Assembly: GCA_012845835.1 (NCBI GenBank)
Contig: JABAKD010000005.1
Location: 469,075-533,074, forward strand
Reading direction: 5' to 3'
Source of the DNA: Undaria pinnatifida
Lineage: Eukaryota; Sar; Phaeophyceae; Laminariales; Alariaceae
DNA: 64,000 bases
Shown: piece after piece, positions 9,770 through 20,619 of the stretch
How the letters are laid out: every line of letters begins with the position of its first letter
How positions within the stretch are numbered: position 1 is the stretch's first letter
Notes under the pieces: generated by a model
The model's database searches: none
Told to the model about the DNA's origin: nothing
What the model saw: the letters and a program-made list of their open reading frames with translations, nothing else
Made by a program: the position numbers and the translations under genes

Positions 9770-11936
9770 GTTATTGATGTTGTTCTCACATTAACTCGCA
9801 AAATCAAGTCCGTGGTCACAGGACAGGCTCCAGTCACTCTGGAGCTGAGGAATACCCCAGGGGAAAGACAAACGAAAGGTGGTACACGCATATATCAAGG
9901 CTGACGTACGCCTCCACCAGAAACATATATAAGTGACTTCAGGAGCCAGCCTACGATGTGTCAGGTCCATATACGTACGTCTCACTACTCCCGCCTGGAA
10001 AAGCGGACTATACCGCTTGCCACCCCAGGCAAGACTACCACGTATATTGCACGTAGTACCATACGCACAACAACGCAAGTCCATTGGAAAAAAGAAACAT
10101 AGAAAAGAAAAGAAGATGAAGAGAAGGAAAGAAAAGACAAGAAAGCGAGAAAACGAAATAGGAAACGAAAAAAAAGAAAAGAAAAGAAAAGCGAGAAAAG
10201 ACAAGACAAGAAGAACCAAGGAAAGGAAAAGAGAAAAAAATGTCATACTAGCAGACCGTAGGAACTGAGTAAAGACGGCATTGGGTTCATAGAGGGTATC
10301 AAGTGCATCATCAATGGCACTGGGGACAGAACGCAACATGGCTAAGAAGTCAGGGCGGTCTGACGCTATCTTGTGACGGCCATTGGACGGTCCACAACAT
10401 TTCAAGACGATGATGGCCAGACCCAGATTTCAGTGTTTTGGGCATGACGCCGGCCCCCCCTCCCCCCTCCTCTACTCGCCCCCTCCCCTCCCCCCTCCCC
10501 CCTCCCCCCCTCCACCCTCCCCCCCTCCCCTCTCCCCCCTCCCCCCTGCCCCCCTCCCCCCTCGCCCCCGGCCCCCTCCCCGCCTTCCCCCTCCCCGCCT
10601 CCCGCCTCCCGCCTCCCCCCCTTCCCCTTCCCCCCCTCCCCCCTCCCCCCCCTACCCCTCCCCCCCTCCCGACTCCCCCCCTCCCCCCTCCCCTCTTCCC
10701 CCCTCCCCCCCTCCCCCCCTCCCCCCTCCCCCCCTCCCCCCCCTCCCCCCCTCCCCCCCTCCCCCCCTCCCCCCTCCCCCCTCCCCCCTCCCCCCCTCCC
10801 CCCTTCCCCCCTTCCCCCTCCCCCCCTCCCCCCCTCCCCCCCTCCCCCCCTCCCCCCCTCCCCCCCTCCCCCCCTCCCCCCCTCCCCCCCTCCCCCCCTG
10901 CCCCCTCCCGCCGGCCGCTTAGAGATGCCGACGGTGGATGGCGCTGCCGCAGCCTCTGCGCGTCGCTCTGCAGCTTTGCGTCTCTCGGTTTTATGCAAAT
11001 TCCGCATAAACAACTCGGCTCCCTCCTCTACTCGTCGAAACCATCTGTCGGCCTTCTGAGCAGCTATTCGCCACCCTTCGAACTTCATTGCAGATACCGA
11101 CATATCCTCCTTCGGATGAGCTATCCAGTTCTTCTCTTGCCCCCCTATGTAACCCTTACCCCCAACAAGCTCCCCAAACATTACGGCAGACGCTCCTCCC
11201 CATGCGTGTTAAGAATCCCGCAAACAATATCCCCCGTTTGCGCACTATCGCCTTGCGCTCTATCGCCTTTACTCTCGGAAGCTGTCTTGGCAATCGCGTC
11301 GGCGTACGATAGGATGTGGTCGTCACGCTTCCGCTTCCGCCATCCGAGGCATCGGAGGAGCATCGAGTGGTGAGCCCGTCGTAGCCTGTCATAGTCAGGC
11401 TTGTTCGGGCTCCACGTCATGCAACCGTAAAGCAGTGCCTCGAACACCTCAGCTTTCAGTATTATATACGCACTATAAAGTGAAGGATATTTGTCCGCTT
11501 TCCTTTTCTTCGACTTTTTCTTTTTCTCAACCTTTTTCTTCTTTTCTACACTTTTTCCTGGCGTATTGGAGGCGTATTGCGTCTCGTCTCTTTTGCGCAG
11601 CATCTCATCTCCTCTCCCGCCTTCGTCGATGATGACGTGGTCTTCATTCTGTTGTTGTAGACGATCGATTGAACATCGTTGTCTCCGTTTTCGTCTTCGT
11701 TTCCGTTGTGTGGTCGTGTGCTCGTGTCTTCCTAATAATATTTGTGTCCCTACAATAGACTCTTCTACTATTAACACTGCAAGTACTATAATATATACTG
11801 CTGCTACTAGAAAATGAGAGGGGATGATGACAATACTGCTGTTACTGTTGCTGTTGCTGTTGCTGTTCGACGAGGGAGAGGCTGACAAGAAGATGTTGGG
11901 CGGTGCTGCAATCCAATAGTATATCATCTGGTACAT
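9770..11936 (-). mobile_element. LINE copy L1, 3' part with C-terminal coding region and expanded G tract
   Basis: Minus-strand LINE. The protein part (11500 down to about 10915) reads EALLYGCMTWSPNKPDYDRL, then LLRCLGWRKRKRDDHILSYA. After a frameshift near 11180 it continues MFGELVGGKGYIGGQEKNW and WFRRVEEGAELF, the typical segment C-terminal to the reverse transcriptase. The RT itself is absent, so the copy is 5'-truncated; sequence above about 11500 in the same frame is Ser/Asn- and Lys-rich and may be unrelated. Then come a G-rich tract of about 465 bp, a conserved 3'-UTR block (GGGTCTGGCCATCATCGTCT near 10420), a pyrimidine-rich stretch (10085-10245), and the terminal block GTCCTGTGACCACGGACTTG with ACAACATCAATAACAT as a decayed tail. 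This is the best copy for defining the family in this window. Confidence 0.8.
10450..10915 (+). repeat. C-rich tract (CCCCCCCT)n; G-rich on the LINE sense strand
   Basis: About 465 bp of TCCCCCC/TCCCCCCC units almost without other bases. It sits between the end of the LINE coding region (protein ending near STVGISKRP) and the conserved 3'-UTR block. Other copies have only about 55-75 bp at the same place (13777-13832, 18173-18245, 27126-27182), so the tract has expanded in L1. Long proline- or glycine-rich frames here are artefacts. Confidence 0.9.
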
Positions 11937-12179
11937 GCTATCAAATCATCAGCGCGGCGGGGTCCCAAGTTGAGGTACGAACGGCAGCTGATATTCCATT
12001 ACAAATAGTACATCAATAATTAATAATGTGCTGGCTCACCTCCTGGCTTTAGGTTTTATTTCGTAGTTTCGTTTCTTATTGCAAAATCTGCCATACAAAC
12101 GTCGATCGATGTTCTTCCGACTGAGAGGGCAAGCCTGAATCTTGACTAGCTTGACTAGCTTGACGTAAACAGCCCCCGT

Positions 12180-12236
12180 ATAAATCTAGAGTAGTAGTAG
12201 TACTACTACTACTACTACTGCAGCTGCTGCAGTCAC
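12180..12236. repeat. Self-complementary trinucleotide run (GTA)n(CTA)n
   Basis: GTAGTAGTAGTACTACTACT and following CTA units form a short perfect hairpin, followed by GCAGCTGCTGCAG, itself palindromic. The surrounding 11940-12520 holds no recognised gene. Confidence 0.7.
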
Positions 12237-12523
12237 TCCGTCGCAAATTGGTCACTTGTTGGTCGCACATACCGTCCGTATCAATGTAGCAATACCATGC
12301 CAAACGGCGGGCGGCCCGCAAGGATTAGTATCACTTCTCACCAGGAAATATCAAATACAGGCGGGGCCGCTATTCAATAGCTATCACATTTAAGAGAACC
12401 GCCGTGTGTCTTCACATTTGAATACGTATGTGTCTTGTCTTTCCACCCTGCCTACTACTACCACATCGTGCAGAAGACAAACAGTACGAGAATACCCTGT
12501 TTTGTCTTGTTTCGTCTTGTTTC

Positions 12524-13278
12524 AAAGTCGACGAGCAATGGGATTGCTAAACCCTATGCGCGACAAAAATTGAAGCCAAAACCAGGAAGGAGAAAAAACA
12601 CCACCTGTGACCACGGCTTGTCCAGAAGCTGGAAAGTAGATATGTGTGAAAAAAAACTTGACAAAGATAAATATATACGTCGTTTAGAAGGTTCATTTGT
12701 TTCGTCTTGTTTCGTCTTGTTTCATTGAGTCTTCCTGCATTTGTTTGTCCGTTTATATCGTGTTCCCGGAGGCAGCTGTAAGGACAGAGCAGGAGTACTT
12801 TCGTTTTTCTTTCTACCCAACGACAGCATACACTCAGAATCCGTGCTGATTCCTCATTCTAGAAATATACTCCGGAGTATAAATTATGCCGTCACACACT
12901 GTGAAACAGAGTAAACGAAACAGTCGCAGTTCATCAAGGCAACTTAGCGCATCAGATACATATTAGAATAAGCCAAAACAAAAACAGGGAGAAAAACGAA
13001 AGTACTCCTGCTCTGTCCTTCTTACAGCTGCCTCCGGGAACACGATATAAACGGACAAAGAAATGCAGGAAGACTCAATGAAACAAGACGAAACAAGACG
13101 AAACAAATGAACCTTCTATACGACGTATATATTTATTTTTGTCAAGTTTTTTCACACATATCTACTTTCCAGCTTCTGGACAAGCCGTGGTCACAGGTGG
13201 TGTTTTTTCTCCTTCCCGTTTTTTGGCTTCAATTTTTTTCGCGCATAGGGTTTAGCAATCCCATTGCTCGTCGACTTT
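12524..13278. repeat. Large inverted repeat: arms 12524-12810 and 12990-13278
   Basis: Two arms of about 287 and 289 bp are reverse complements with only scattered mismatches and small indels, separated by 179 bp (12811-12989). The arms contain the 3' part of the tRNA-derived SINE, GTTTCGTCTT repeats, and a segment ending GAGCAGGAGTACTTTCG. The right arm continues outward into the rest of the SINE, including its tRNA-like head, up to about 13470; the left arm does not. This points to an inverted duplication rather than two independent SINE insertions. A transcript would form a long, nearly perfect hairpin. Confidence 0.9.
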
Positions 13279-13470
13279 CCATCGAGTGTTGTTGCTAACT
13301 CACGCGGTCGCGCTTCCCGCAAGACAACTTGTGCACAGGAAAAAGTCCCAACGGATTAATGCGAGTAGTCTATGCACTCGGTGGGGTTCGAACTCACGAA
13401 ACGGACCTATATATCAGGCTCGAGGATAACCTGATACTACGCGACCGCGGCCACCGGTTTCAATACACTA
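13150..13470 (-). mobile_element. tRNA-derived SINE copy (SINE2)
   Basis: The minus strand begins with a tRNA-like head (CAGGTTATCCTCGAGCCTGA), then GTGAGTTCGAACCCC, a good pol III B box. The body follows (ACTTTTTCCTGTGCACAAGT; GCGCGAC; AGCAATGGGATTGCTAAACC), then the 3' end CCAGAAGCTGGAAAGTAGA with a short A-rich tail. Length is about 310 bp. Its 3' half lies in the right arm of the inverted repeat. Confidence 0.8.
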
Positions 13471-13918
13471 TCAGATCTTGTCGATGTCGTATACCAGGTA
13501 CCTATTGTTGGGGGTAAGGGCTACTCAGGGGAGCAAGAGAAGGACTGGTTGGTGCACCTAAAGGAGGATATGTCGGTCTTCGGAATGAAATCCGAAGGGT
13601 GGCGAAAGGCTGCTCGGAAGGCCGGCAGATGGTTTCGACGGGTAGGAGAGGGAGCTGAGCTAATCGTGCGGAAATGGCATGAGGCGGAGAGACGCAGAGC
13701 TGCAGAGCGACACGCAAAGGCCGCGGCAGCGCCATCCACCGTCGGCATCCCGAAACGGGCGGTGGAAGTGCGGGCGGGGGGAAGGGGGGGGGGGGGGGGG
13801 GGGGGAGGGGGGGATGGGGGGGAGGGCGAGCATCCTGCCCAAAGGTTTGAAGTCTGTCTGGGTCTGGCCACCATCGTCTTGAAGCTTTTAGGCCTTGCAA
13901 AGGCCGTCACAAGATAGC

Positions 13919-14336
13919 TTTTTTATTTTTCATCCTCCGGCGGATGGGGAAAAATAAAGCTTTAGCTCACCACACTTCCGCGTATTTTCATACGCGTCGT
14001 GTGTCGATTTAACTCAGTTGCTTTCGCAGCCCAATGCTAGCTGGCGCACCCTTCGGGTCCCATTGTAGGTATAGCGTAAGCTGTCCCTATCAGTGGTCTT
14101 CGTTACAACCCCGGCAGCGCAAGCTGCCGTTGTATACGGGCGCGTGTGTATGTCGACCCGGCCTGTCCCCTGAGGGTCAGTTTCGGTGGAGATAGCCACC
14201 CGGAATGTCATCTTTCCGGGTAGTGTGGGTCTTGCGCAAGCTCACCCACTAACAAAACCCCTGGCCATGGGAGATGGCCTTCCGCCGGACTTGGTCCAGT
14301 TACGGTCCACCCTACCCATTCGGGCGTTGGTCCTCG
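13919..14336 (-). mobile_element. Poly(A)-tailed SINE-like element (SINE1) nested in LINE L2
   Basis: A 418-bp insert bounded by perfect 13-bp direct repeats GTCACAAGATAGC at 13906-13918 and 14337-14349. On the minus strand it runs from GAGGACCAACGCCCGAATGG to an A-rich 3' end, AAATAAAAAAG. Its 3' region reads GCGAAAGCAACTGAGTTAAA ... ATCCGCCGGAGGATGAAAAA and recurs at 20016, 24237, 38213 and 40262. The duplication and A-tail mark target-primed reverse transcription. No pol III boxes are convincing, so it may be a SINE or the 3' end of a separate LINE; no protein is recognised. Confidence 0.85.
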
Positions 14337-14688
14337 GTCACAAGATAGCGTAACGCCGCCCTGACAACTCCGCCTTGATGCGTTCTTCCCCCAGTACCAT
14401 TGATGCACTTAATACCCTCTATGAGCCCAATGCCGTCTTTAGATAGTTCCCAGGTTCTGCTACTATGACGTTTTTCCCCGTTTCCTTTCCTTGCTTCCTC
14501 TTCTTGTCTAGTCGTTTCTCTTTTTTTTTTCTCCTTTGTTCTTATTTTGGCTTTCTTTTCTTTTCTTTTCGTTTCTTTCTTTTCCTTTCCCTTTTCTCTT
14601 CTTTTCTCTTCTTTGTTTCTGTCTTTCCGATTGGATTGAGTCTGACGTGCGTGTGCGTCGTGAAAGGTACTACGTACGTGTAATATAT

Positions 14689-14925
14689 TATACTTCGAAG
14701 TAAATATTACAATACACTCCAGCTGTGAGATCGAATATTTTGTCGAAACTCATCTTTGCAAGCTGTGTGTGATACTCCGATCGCGCGTATTACGGGTTGT
14801 GTGTCCTCATTAAGGATATAGGTCGGCGACTCCCCTTGCAACTACAGTTAGTGTATCTATCAGGGTCATCAGGGTGATGTTAGGCAGTCTGTGCGCGGAA
14901 ACTATAAAACCCGTTTCTGAGGGGG
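14689..14925 (+). mobile_element. Short modular G-run element nested in LINE L2
   Basis: A 237-bp element carries the family's starting end (ACACTCCAGCTGTGAG at about 14714) through GGAAACTATAAAACCCG and stops at a GGGGG run. TAATATAT is found on both sides (14681-14688 and 14926-14933), and the flanking sequence joins cleanly to the uninterrupted LINE 3' UTR seen at 33030. It looks like a deletion derivative that kept only the first modules. Confidence 0.8.
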
Positions 14926-15595
14926 TAATATATGTGTGGTGGTCTTTCCTGGGTGGCAAGCGGTATTATTATTGTCGGCTTTTCAGGAGCGAGGCGTATG
15001 CACCAGCAATATGGACCTGGCACATCGTAGTAGGCTGACTCTCGATTTCACTTTTACATGTTCCTGGCGGAGGCACGATATCTTGTAAGATACCTTGCAA
15101 GATACCTTGTACGCGTCAGCTGTGATATATGCGTGTACCACCATTGGTTTGTGTTTTTTCCCTGCGATATTCCGCAGCTCCATAGTGAGTGGAGCCTGTC
15201 CTGTGACCACGGACTTGATTGTGCGAGTTACTGTGAGAACAACAACAACAACCTGGCAAATCTCGAATGCCGTCAAGGCTTTGGACAAGTGAATGAGTGT
15301 GGTGAGTGCTGTCCATTGTGCGTCACTATCGACGCCAAGAAGGACACTGAAGAGGGAAAAAGGGGCAGACACAGAAAACGAGAGATAGCAAGAGAGAAAT
15401 AAGGCCTTAATAAGGGAAATAAAGAAAAAAAATTACTACAAGTACGATCTGATTGTTTTATTTTTAGTATTATTTATTAACAAAAAATGCACAATTATTA
15501 TCGGTCGCGATGCATGCTGCGATAATAACAATATAATTATATAATGGCATATACTAGACTATAGTCTACTAATCCATACTAAATATAGTCTACAT

Positions 15596-18245
15596 GCTGT
15601 TGTTCTCACAGTAACGTGACACGCATCATTATTAGTCTAATCAATCCCGTGGTCACATGATGACAGACTCGAATCACTCTAGACTCTGGACTCTCCAATG
15701 GAGCTGAGGAAATAACGCAGACAAACCGAAGTGGTACACGCATGTATCACAGCTGACACAATTCACGCCTCCGTTACGCGACACGAAAAACCGACTGTAC
15801 CCCACACCACCCATGAGAGGCTACCACCACCACGTAAATACCATGTATATATATTACACGATGGTGACAAACAGTGCATGACTACATCACCTCGCCTGTT
15901 GCATTTGACAATACGTATCTCTTTCTTATAATTAGCGATGTCAGAAAATAATGGTACCTACAAATAGTCTATAAAATATTCTAGCTTTCGATCGATGTAT
16001 CATACAACAACAAACTATGAAGATTTAACACGTTATGTACTACACTTAAACACTGGGTTGCATGCTGCATCTAACATCAAACCTTCTAGAATAGTAAACA
16101 TTACAAGCCAGATGGTATAAAGGGATGTCTTATTGCTTCATCGTCAGGTTTGTCCCCTTTGAGAATTTATAGTTTCCGCGCACATATTGAAATGTCTCGC
16201 CCCCCGCCCCCCCGCCCCCCCCCTCCCCTCCCCCTCCACTGACCTCTTTTTCATAACAAACCCCAACCCTTTCCCCCCCCCCGCCCCTCCGTCCCCCGAT
16301 CCCCCCCCCCCTTCCGCCTAGTCTGTCCAAACGCCCCACTCACAATCAAAATCGGCCTGAGTAATAAACACCTATACGCAGTTGATATCACGTCATTATC
16401 TTTCTGACCATCCATGACGTAGTTTTCAATTATATCCCCCCCCCCCCCCCCTTCCAACGCCCCCTCTTTTCCGACCACCTACACGATCGCCTAGACCTAG
16501 CACCACGCGCATAACAAGCTGCTACATATCATTGATCTCACAGCCGAAGTGTATTTGAATATTATTTGTGACCTAAACCTCCTAAAAATCCCCCCCCCCC
16601 CTTGCTCTCCCTTACTCAAACGCCCCACCAAGTATCGAAATCCGCCACATTAATAAACACTTCACGCACAAGATATCACCTCATTATCTTTTGAGAGCCA
16701 CCCATGCCGCTGTGTTCCCCCCCCCCCCCCCCCCCCCCCCTTTCCCCCCCCCCCCACCCCCCCCGCTCCAACGCCCCCTCTTTCCCGACCACCTGCACGA
16801 TCGCCTAGACCTTGCACCACGCGTATAACAAGCTGATACATATCTTTGATCTCACAGCCGAAGTGTATTTGAATATTATTTGTGACCTAAACCTCCTCTC
16901 TTGCTCTCCCTTACTCAAACGCCCCACCAAATATCGAAATCCACCACATTAATAAACACTTCACGCACAGGATATCACCTCATTATCTTTCAAGAGCCAT
17001 CCATGCCGCTGTCCCCCCCCCCCCCCCCCCCCCGCCTCGAACGCCCCCTTCTTCCCCATCACCCGCACCTTCGCCTAGACCTAGCACCACACGTAAAACA
17101 AACCCCTCACCTAAAGCCGTCCCCCCCCCCCCCCCCGCCCCCCCCCCCCCCCGCCCCCACCTCCCACCCTCCCCCCCCAACCCATCCCAACCCCACCCCC
17201 TCGAACACTCCACCCTCTCTTTACTCACTGATTGTACGAATTACCCCAGGATATACATGATAAACTGATGTATTATTTCCAAAAATGTCACATTTATCCC
17301 CTCAAAATAATGTATAGTTTCCAGGCACATATTGAGCTGCCTCCCCCCCCCCCCCCCCCCCCCCCCCCTCCCGCCCCCAATAATATACTGGTGCCAAAAC
17401 CGTCAGATTTATCCCCTCGAAAGGATTTATAGCTTACATGCACAAATTGCCCCTTTCCCCCCCCCCCCCCGCCCCCCTCCAAACCCGCTCACTTTTGATC
17501 AAAACCAGGCCCCCCTTTCCCTTCACAGCTGTTAGATTTTGTCCCCCTCAGAAACGGGTTTTATAGTTTCCGCGCACAGACTGACTAAAATCATCCTGTT
17601 GACCCTGATAGCTACACTGTAGTTGTAAGGGGAGTCGCCGACCTATATCCTTAATGAGGACACACAACTCGTAATGCGCGCGATCGGAGTATCACACACA
17701 GCTTGCAAAGATGAGTTTCGACGAAATCTTCGTTCTCACAGCTGGAGTGTATTTCAATTTTTATAATATATTACACGTAGTGCCTATCACTACGCACACT
17801 CACGTCAGACTCTAAAAAGTCAAATGGAAACAAAGAAAAGAAGCAACATGACGGGAAAGAAAGAAAAGCACAGAAAATACAGCGAAACAAAAGGAAAGGA
17901 GAGAAAAGGCAAGAAAAGAAAAGACAAGACAAGAAGAAGCAAGGAAAGGAAAATGGAAAACAGGTCATACTAGCAGACCCAAGGAACCAACTAAAGACGC
18001 CATTGGGCTATAGGGTATCAAGTGCATCAATGGCACTGGGGGGAGAAGGCAACAAGGCAAACAAGTCAGGGCGGCCTAATGCTTTCATCTTGTTGTGACG
18101 GCCATTGGAAGCCCCACAAACTTGAAAGACGATGGTTGCCAGACCCAATTTTCAGTCTATTGGGGAGGACGCCCTCCCCTCCCCCCCCTGCCCCGTATCC
18201 TGTTCCCACTTCCCCCTCCCCCCCCCCTCCCCCGTCCCGCCCGCA
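15596..18245 (-). mobile_element. LINE copy L3, 3' UTR only, interrupted by a modular element
   Basis: Minus-strand copy. From 18245 downwards: C/G tract, block GGTCTGGCAACCATCGTCTT, pyrimidine-rich stretch (purine-rich on +, 17820-17960), then GGCACTACGTG. The modular element interrupts at 17765. The LINE resumes below 15860 with TGGTATTTACGTGG, TGTGATACATGCGTGTACCA and GTGACCACGGGATTGATTAG, ending at ACAACAGC near 15596. The coding region is missing. Confidence 0.75.
15861..17765 (-). mobile_element. Modular G-run element, cluster C, full-length candidate nested in LINE L3
   Basis: About 1.9 kb. The starting end lies at the high-coordinate side (CTCACAGCTGGAGTGTAT near 17736-17753). Modules proceed downwards through C-rich linkers at about 17335-17375, 17120-17190, 17010-17035, 16715-16765 and 16200-16320. 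The far end (15861-16110) matches the far ends at 25690-26130 and 55720-55960, including TCATAGTTTGTTGTTGTATG and GCGAGGTGATGTAGTCATGC on the minus strand. Perfect 12-bp repeats ATATATTACACG flank it (15849-15860; 17766-17777). Some of those bases may belong to the element, because other copies end in a similar AT stretch. No terminal inverted repeats and no coding capacity are seen. Confidence 0.75.
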
Positions 18246-18384
18246 CTATATATACACCACTAACTTCATGGTATTATTGTAGTAGATGTATAGACTAGTG
18301 ATGCATAGAGGAGGTGGTAGCATTTTGTTGTGGCTGAAACGGTTTCTTCTGAATGGCGGGGCTGCGAAGATCGTATATTCACGG

Positions 18385-18690
18385 GCGGTTGCCCCGGGCG
18401 TATCAGGTTATCCTCGAGCCTGGTATAGGTCAGTTTCGTGAGTTCGAATCCCCCGAGTGCATACTCGTATAAATTCGTGGGGACACTTTCGTGTCCACAA
18501 ATTGACCTGCGGAAAGCGCGAGCGTGGGTTAGCAACACTCGATGAAAAATCGACGAGCACTGGGGTTGCGGAACCCTATGCGCGATAAAAACTGAAGGCG
18601 AGAACCGAGGGGGCGACGGGACGATACCTGTGACAACGGCTTGCCCAGAAGCTGGAAAGTAGAGGTGTGCGAAAAAAATATATAGACTAA
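18385..18690 (+). mobile_element. tRNA-derived SINE copy (SINE2)
   Basis: Head GGGCGTATCAGGTTATCCTC, B box GAGTTCGAATCCCC, body GAGCACTGGGGTTGCGGAAC, and 3' end CCCAGAAGCTGGAAAGTAGA with GTGCGAAAAAAA tail. Near full length. Confidence 0.85.
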
Positions 18691-18805
18691 AGTCTATCGA
18701 CTACATAGACTATGCTATTTTTATACTAATATCCTCCATCATCCATCATCCATCAAATCCCACACCCAAATTGGTCGGAATTTCACCACCGACCACGTTC
18801 GTTTT

Positions 18806-18807
18806 GC

Positions 18808-18853
<46 letters not shown>
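18806..18853 (+). repeat. (TTG)n microsatellite
   Basis: About 15 perfect TTG units. It resembles the complement of the LINE (CAA)n tail, but no LINE 3' end is recognisable beside it. Confidence 0.9.
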
Positions 18854-18854
<1 letters not shown>

Positions 18855-18973
18855 GGGTATGTATGTATGTAGCATACCTAATAATACCCATTGCGTCGGT
18901 GTTGTTGTAGCACTTTCCCCCACACATTTCAGTTTTGCGTTGTTCAGGTTTTGGTATTTTTTTCTCTTGTTTC

Positions 18974-19412
18974 CCAAAACCATCAGATTTATCCCTTCAA
19001 AGGATTAAGGATTTATAGCTTCCACGCACAAATTGCCCACCCGCCACCCCCGCCCCCCCCCTCCAACCCCGCTCCCTTTTAATCAAAACCAGGCCCCCAC
19101 GTCCTTAAAAACTCCGCCCTCCCCTCACCAGTTATTCGGCTTACAGGATTCACTTGATAAACTGATGCATTTCCTTCCACAGCTAGCTGTCAGATTTTGT
19201 CCCCCTCAGAAACGGGTTTTATAGTTTCCGCGCACAGGCTGCCTAACATCACCCTTGACCCTGATAGCTACACTGTAGTTGCAAGGGGAGTTGCCGACCT
19301 ATATCTAATGAGGACACACATCCCGTCATACGCGCGATCGGAGTATCACACGCAGCGTGCAAAAATGAGTTGCGACAAAATCTTCGATCTCACAGCTGGA
19401 GTGTATTTTATT
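18974..19412 (-). mobile_element. Modular G-run element, cluster D
   Basis: Minus orientation. It begins with the CCATCAGATTTATCC module, then a C-rich linker (about 19035-19065), TTGTCCCCCTCAGAAACGGG, the ring of standard modules, and finishes at CTCACAGCTGGAGTGTAT (19389-19406). Confidence 0.8.
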
Positions 19413-19975
19413 TTTTTTAATAATAATATTAAGCTCGTACTCGTATGATCGTACAAAGCACAGCACTGATGAAGTAGTATTAATAGTAATGAAGTGAGGA
19501 AGGAGCCGCAGAAACAGCCAACGGTGCACCTCTATTATACCGTGCGGATCATCGTCTATAATCTATCTGACATCTGACATCTGACATCTGATATTTGTCA
19601 TCTACCTGCCATCTCTCTGGCATCTGTCCTACAATAGCACCCTCACTTTCAAACACGCCCAAGTTTCCGTTATTTTTTTGTTTGCCTTGACGGACGCCTA
19701 ACTACTAGATACTACATGTATCTGTACCACCTGGCTAGGTTTTAGTGTAGACTAATTGGCTACACCCCTCACGGTTGACCTGGTTGACCGGCGCGTTTCC
19801 ACTGCTTGCTTGGCATGTTTTCTGACATCGTTGGTTCGTTGGTTCTGAGTGCCTTCGCGTATGTTCTGATGTGAATGTGAATACGTTTACATAATACGAC
19901 GCCGTATTTCCTAAACTGACGGTCTGCTATACGTGGTATAGACCATAGTCTAGTTGGTGCCACCATCATACCAGG

Positions 19976-20340
19976 TACTACTACTACTACTACTACTACT
20001 GCTGCTACGACTACTTTTTTGGTTTTTTATCCTCTGGCGGATGGAGAAAGATACAGCTTCAGCTCACCACACTTCCACGTATTCTCATACGCGTCGTGTC
20101 TCAGTTGCTTTCGCAGCCCAACGCTAGCTGGCGTACCCTTCGGATCCCTGCTACCACTACTACTACCACTATTATAACTACTACTACTACTACTGCTACT
20201 ACTACTGCTACCACTACTACTACTACTGCCACTACTACTACTACTTCTACAACTACTACTAATACTGCTACTACTACTTCTACTACTACGTACTACTACT
20301 ACTGCTACTACTACTGCTACTACTACACTGCTGCTACTAC
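19976..20340 (+). repeat. (CTA)n microsatellite split by a SINE1 copy
   Basis: CTA repeats at 19976-20010 and at 20148-20340 (with CTG, TTC and CAC variants) flank the SINE1 fragment at 20016-20150. Either the insertion split one array, or two arrays grew on both sides of it. Threonine-rich frames are artefacts. Confidence 0.85.
20016..20150 (-). mobile_element. SINE1 fragment inside a (CTA)n array
   Basis: Minus-strand 3' portion (GCTGCGAAAGCAACTGAG to ATCCGCCAGAGGATAAAAAA). The 5' part is missing, as expected for 5' truncation during reverse transcription. Confidence 0.8.
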
Positions 20341-20619
20341 TACTGTTATACCTGGTGCACCTGGGATATCTGGTATAACTGTTTGCTTCTGTGCCAACAA
20401 AAACGCCAATATATCACCCCGGTTTGATTTGCGATGTACACATGTACACTGAACATGATGAGGTGCTGAACATTGCAATTGGAAGATCGCAATTGGAACA
20501 TTAAACAGAGCCGATCGAGATGAAGCGATCGAGACGAATGAACACCTCGTATGAACATAGGCATCTGGTAAACAAGCGAAACATTGAGAAGGCGTGTCAT
20601 AGTAGTGGTATAGTCTATG

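Larger units (their letters stand above)
13503..15254 (+). mobile_element. LINE copy L2, 5'-truncated, with two nested insertions
   Basis: Plus-strand copy starting inside the C-terminal coding region: GEQEKDWLVHLKEDMSVFGM, then EGWRKAARKAGRWFRRVGEG, ending near STVGIPKR. A G tract (13777-13832) follows, then the block GTCTGGGTCTGGCCACCATC. The element is interrupted by a poly(A)-tailed SINE (13919-14336) and, after the pyrimidine-rich stretch (14465-14620), by a short modular element (14689-14925). It resumes with TGGTCTTTCCTGGGTGGCAA and ends GTGACCACGGACTTGATTGT followed by a (CAA)n tail at about 15236-15254. The nesting gives relative ages: the LINE is older than both inserts. Confidence 0.85.

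Noticed and set aside
10383-11373. Long proline-, serine- or glycine-rich open frames of 179-311 residues
   Set aside because: They are translations of the CCCCCCCT tract in different frames and strands within a LINE 3' UTR.
13380-13470. tRNA gene
   Set aside because: The tRNA-like head is part of a dispersed SINE and lacks a matching acceptor stem.
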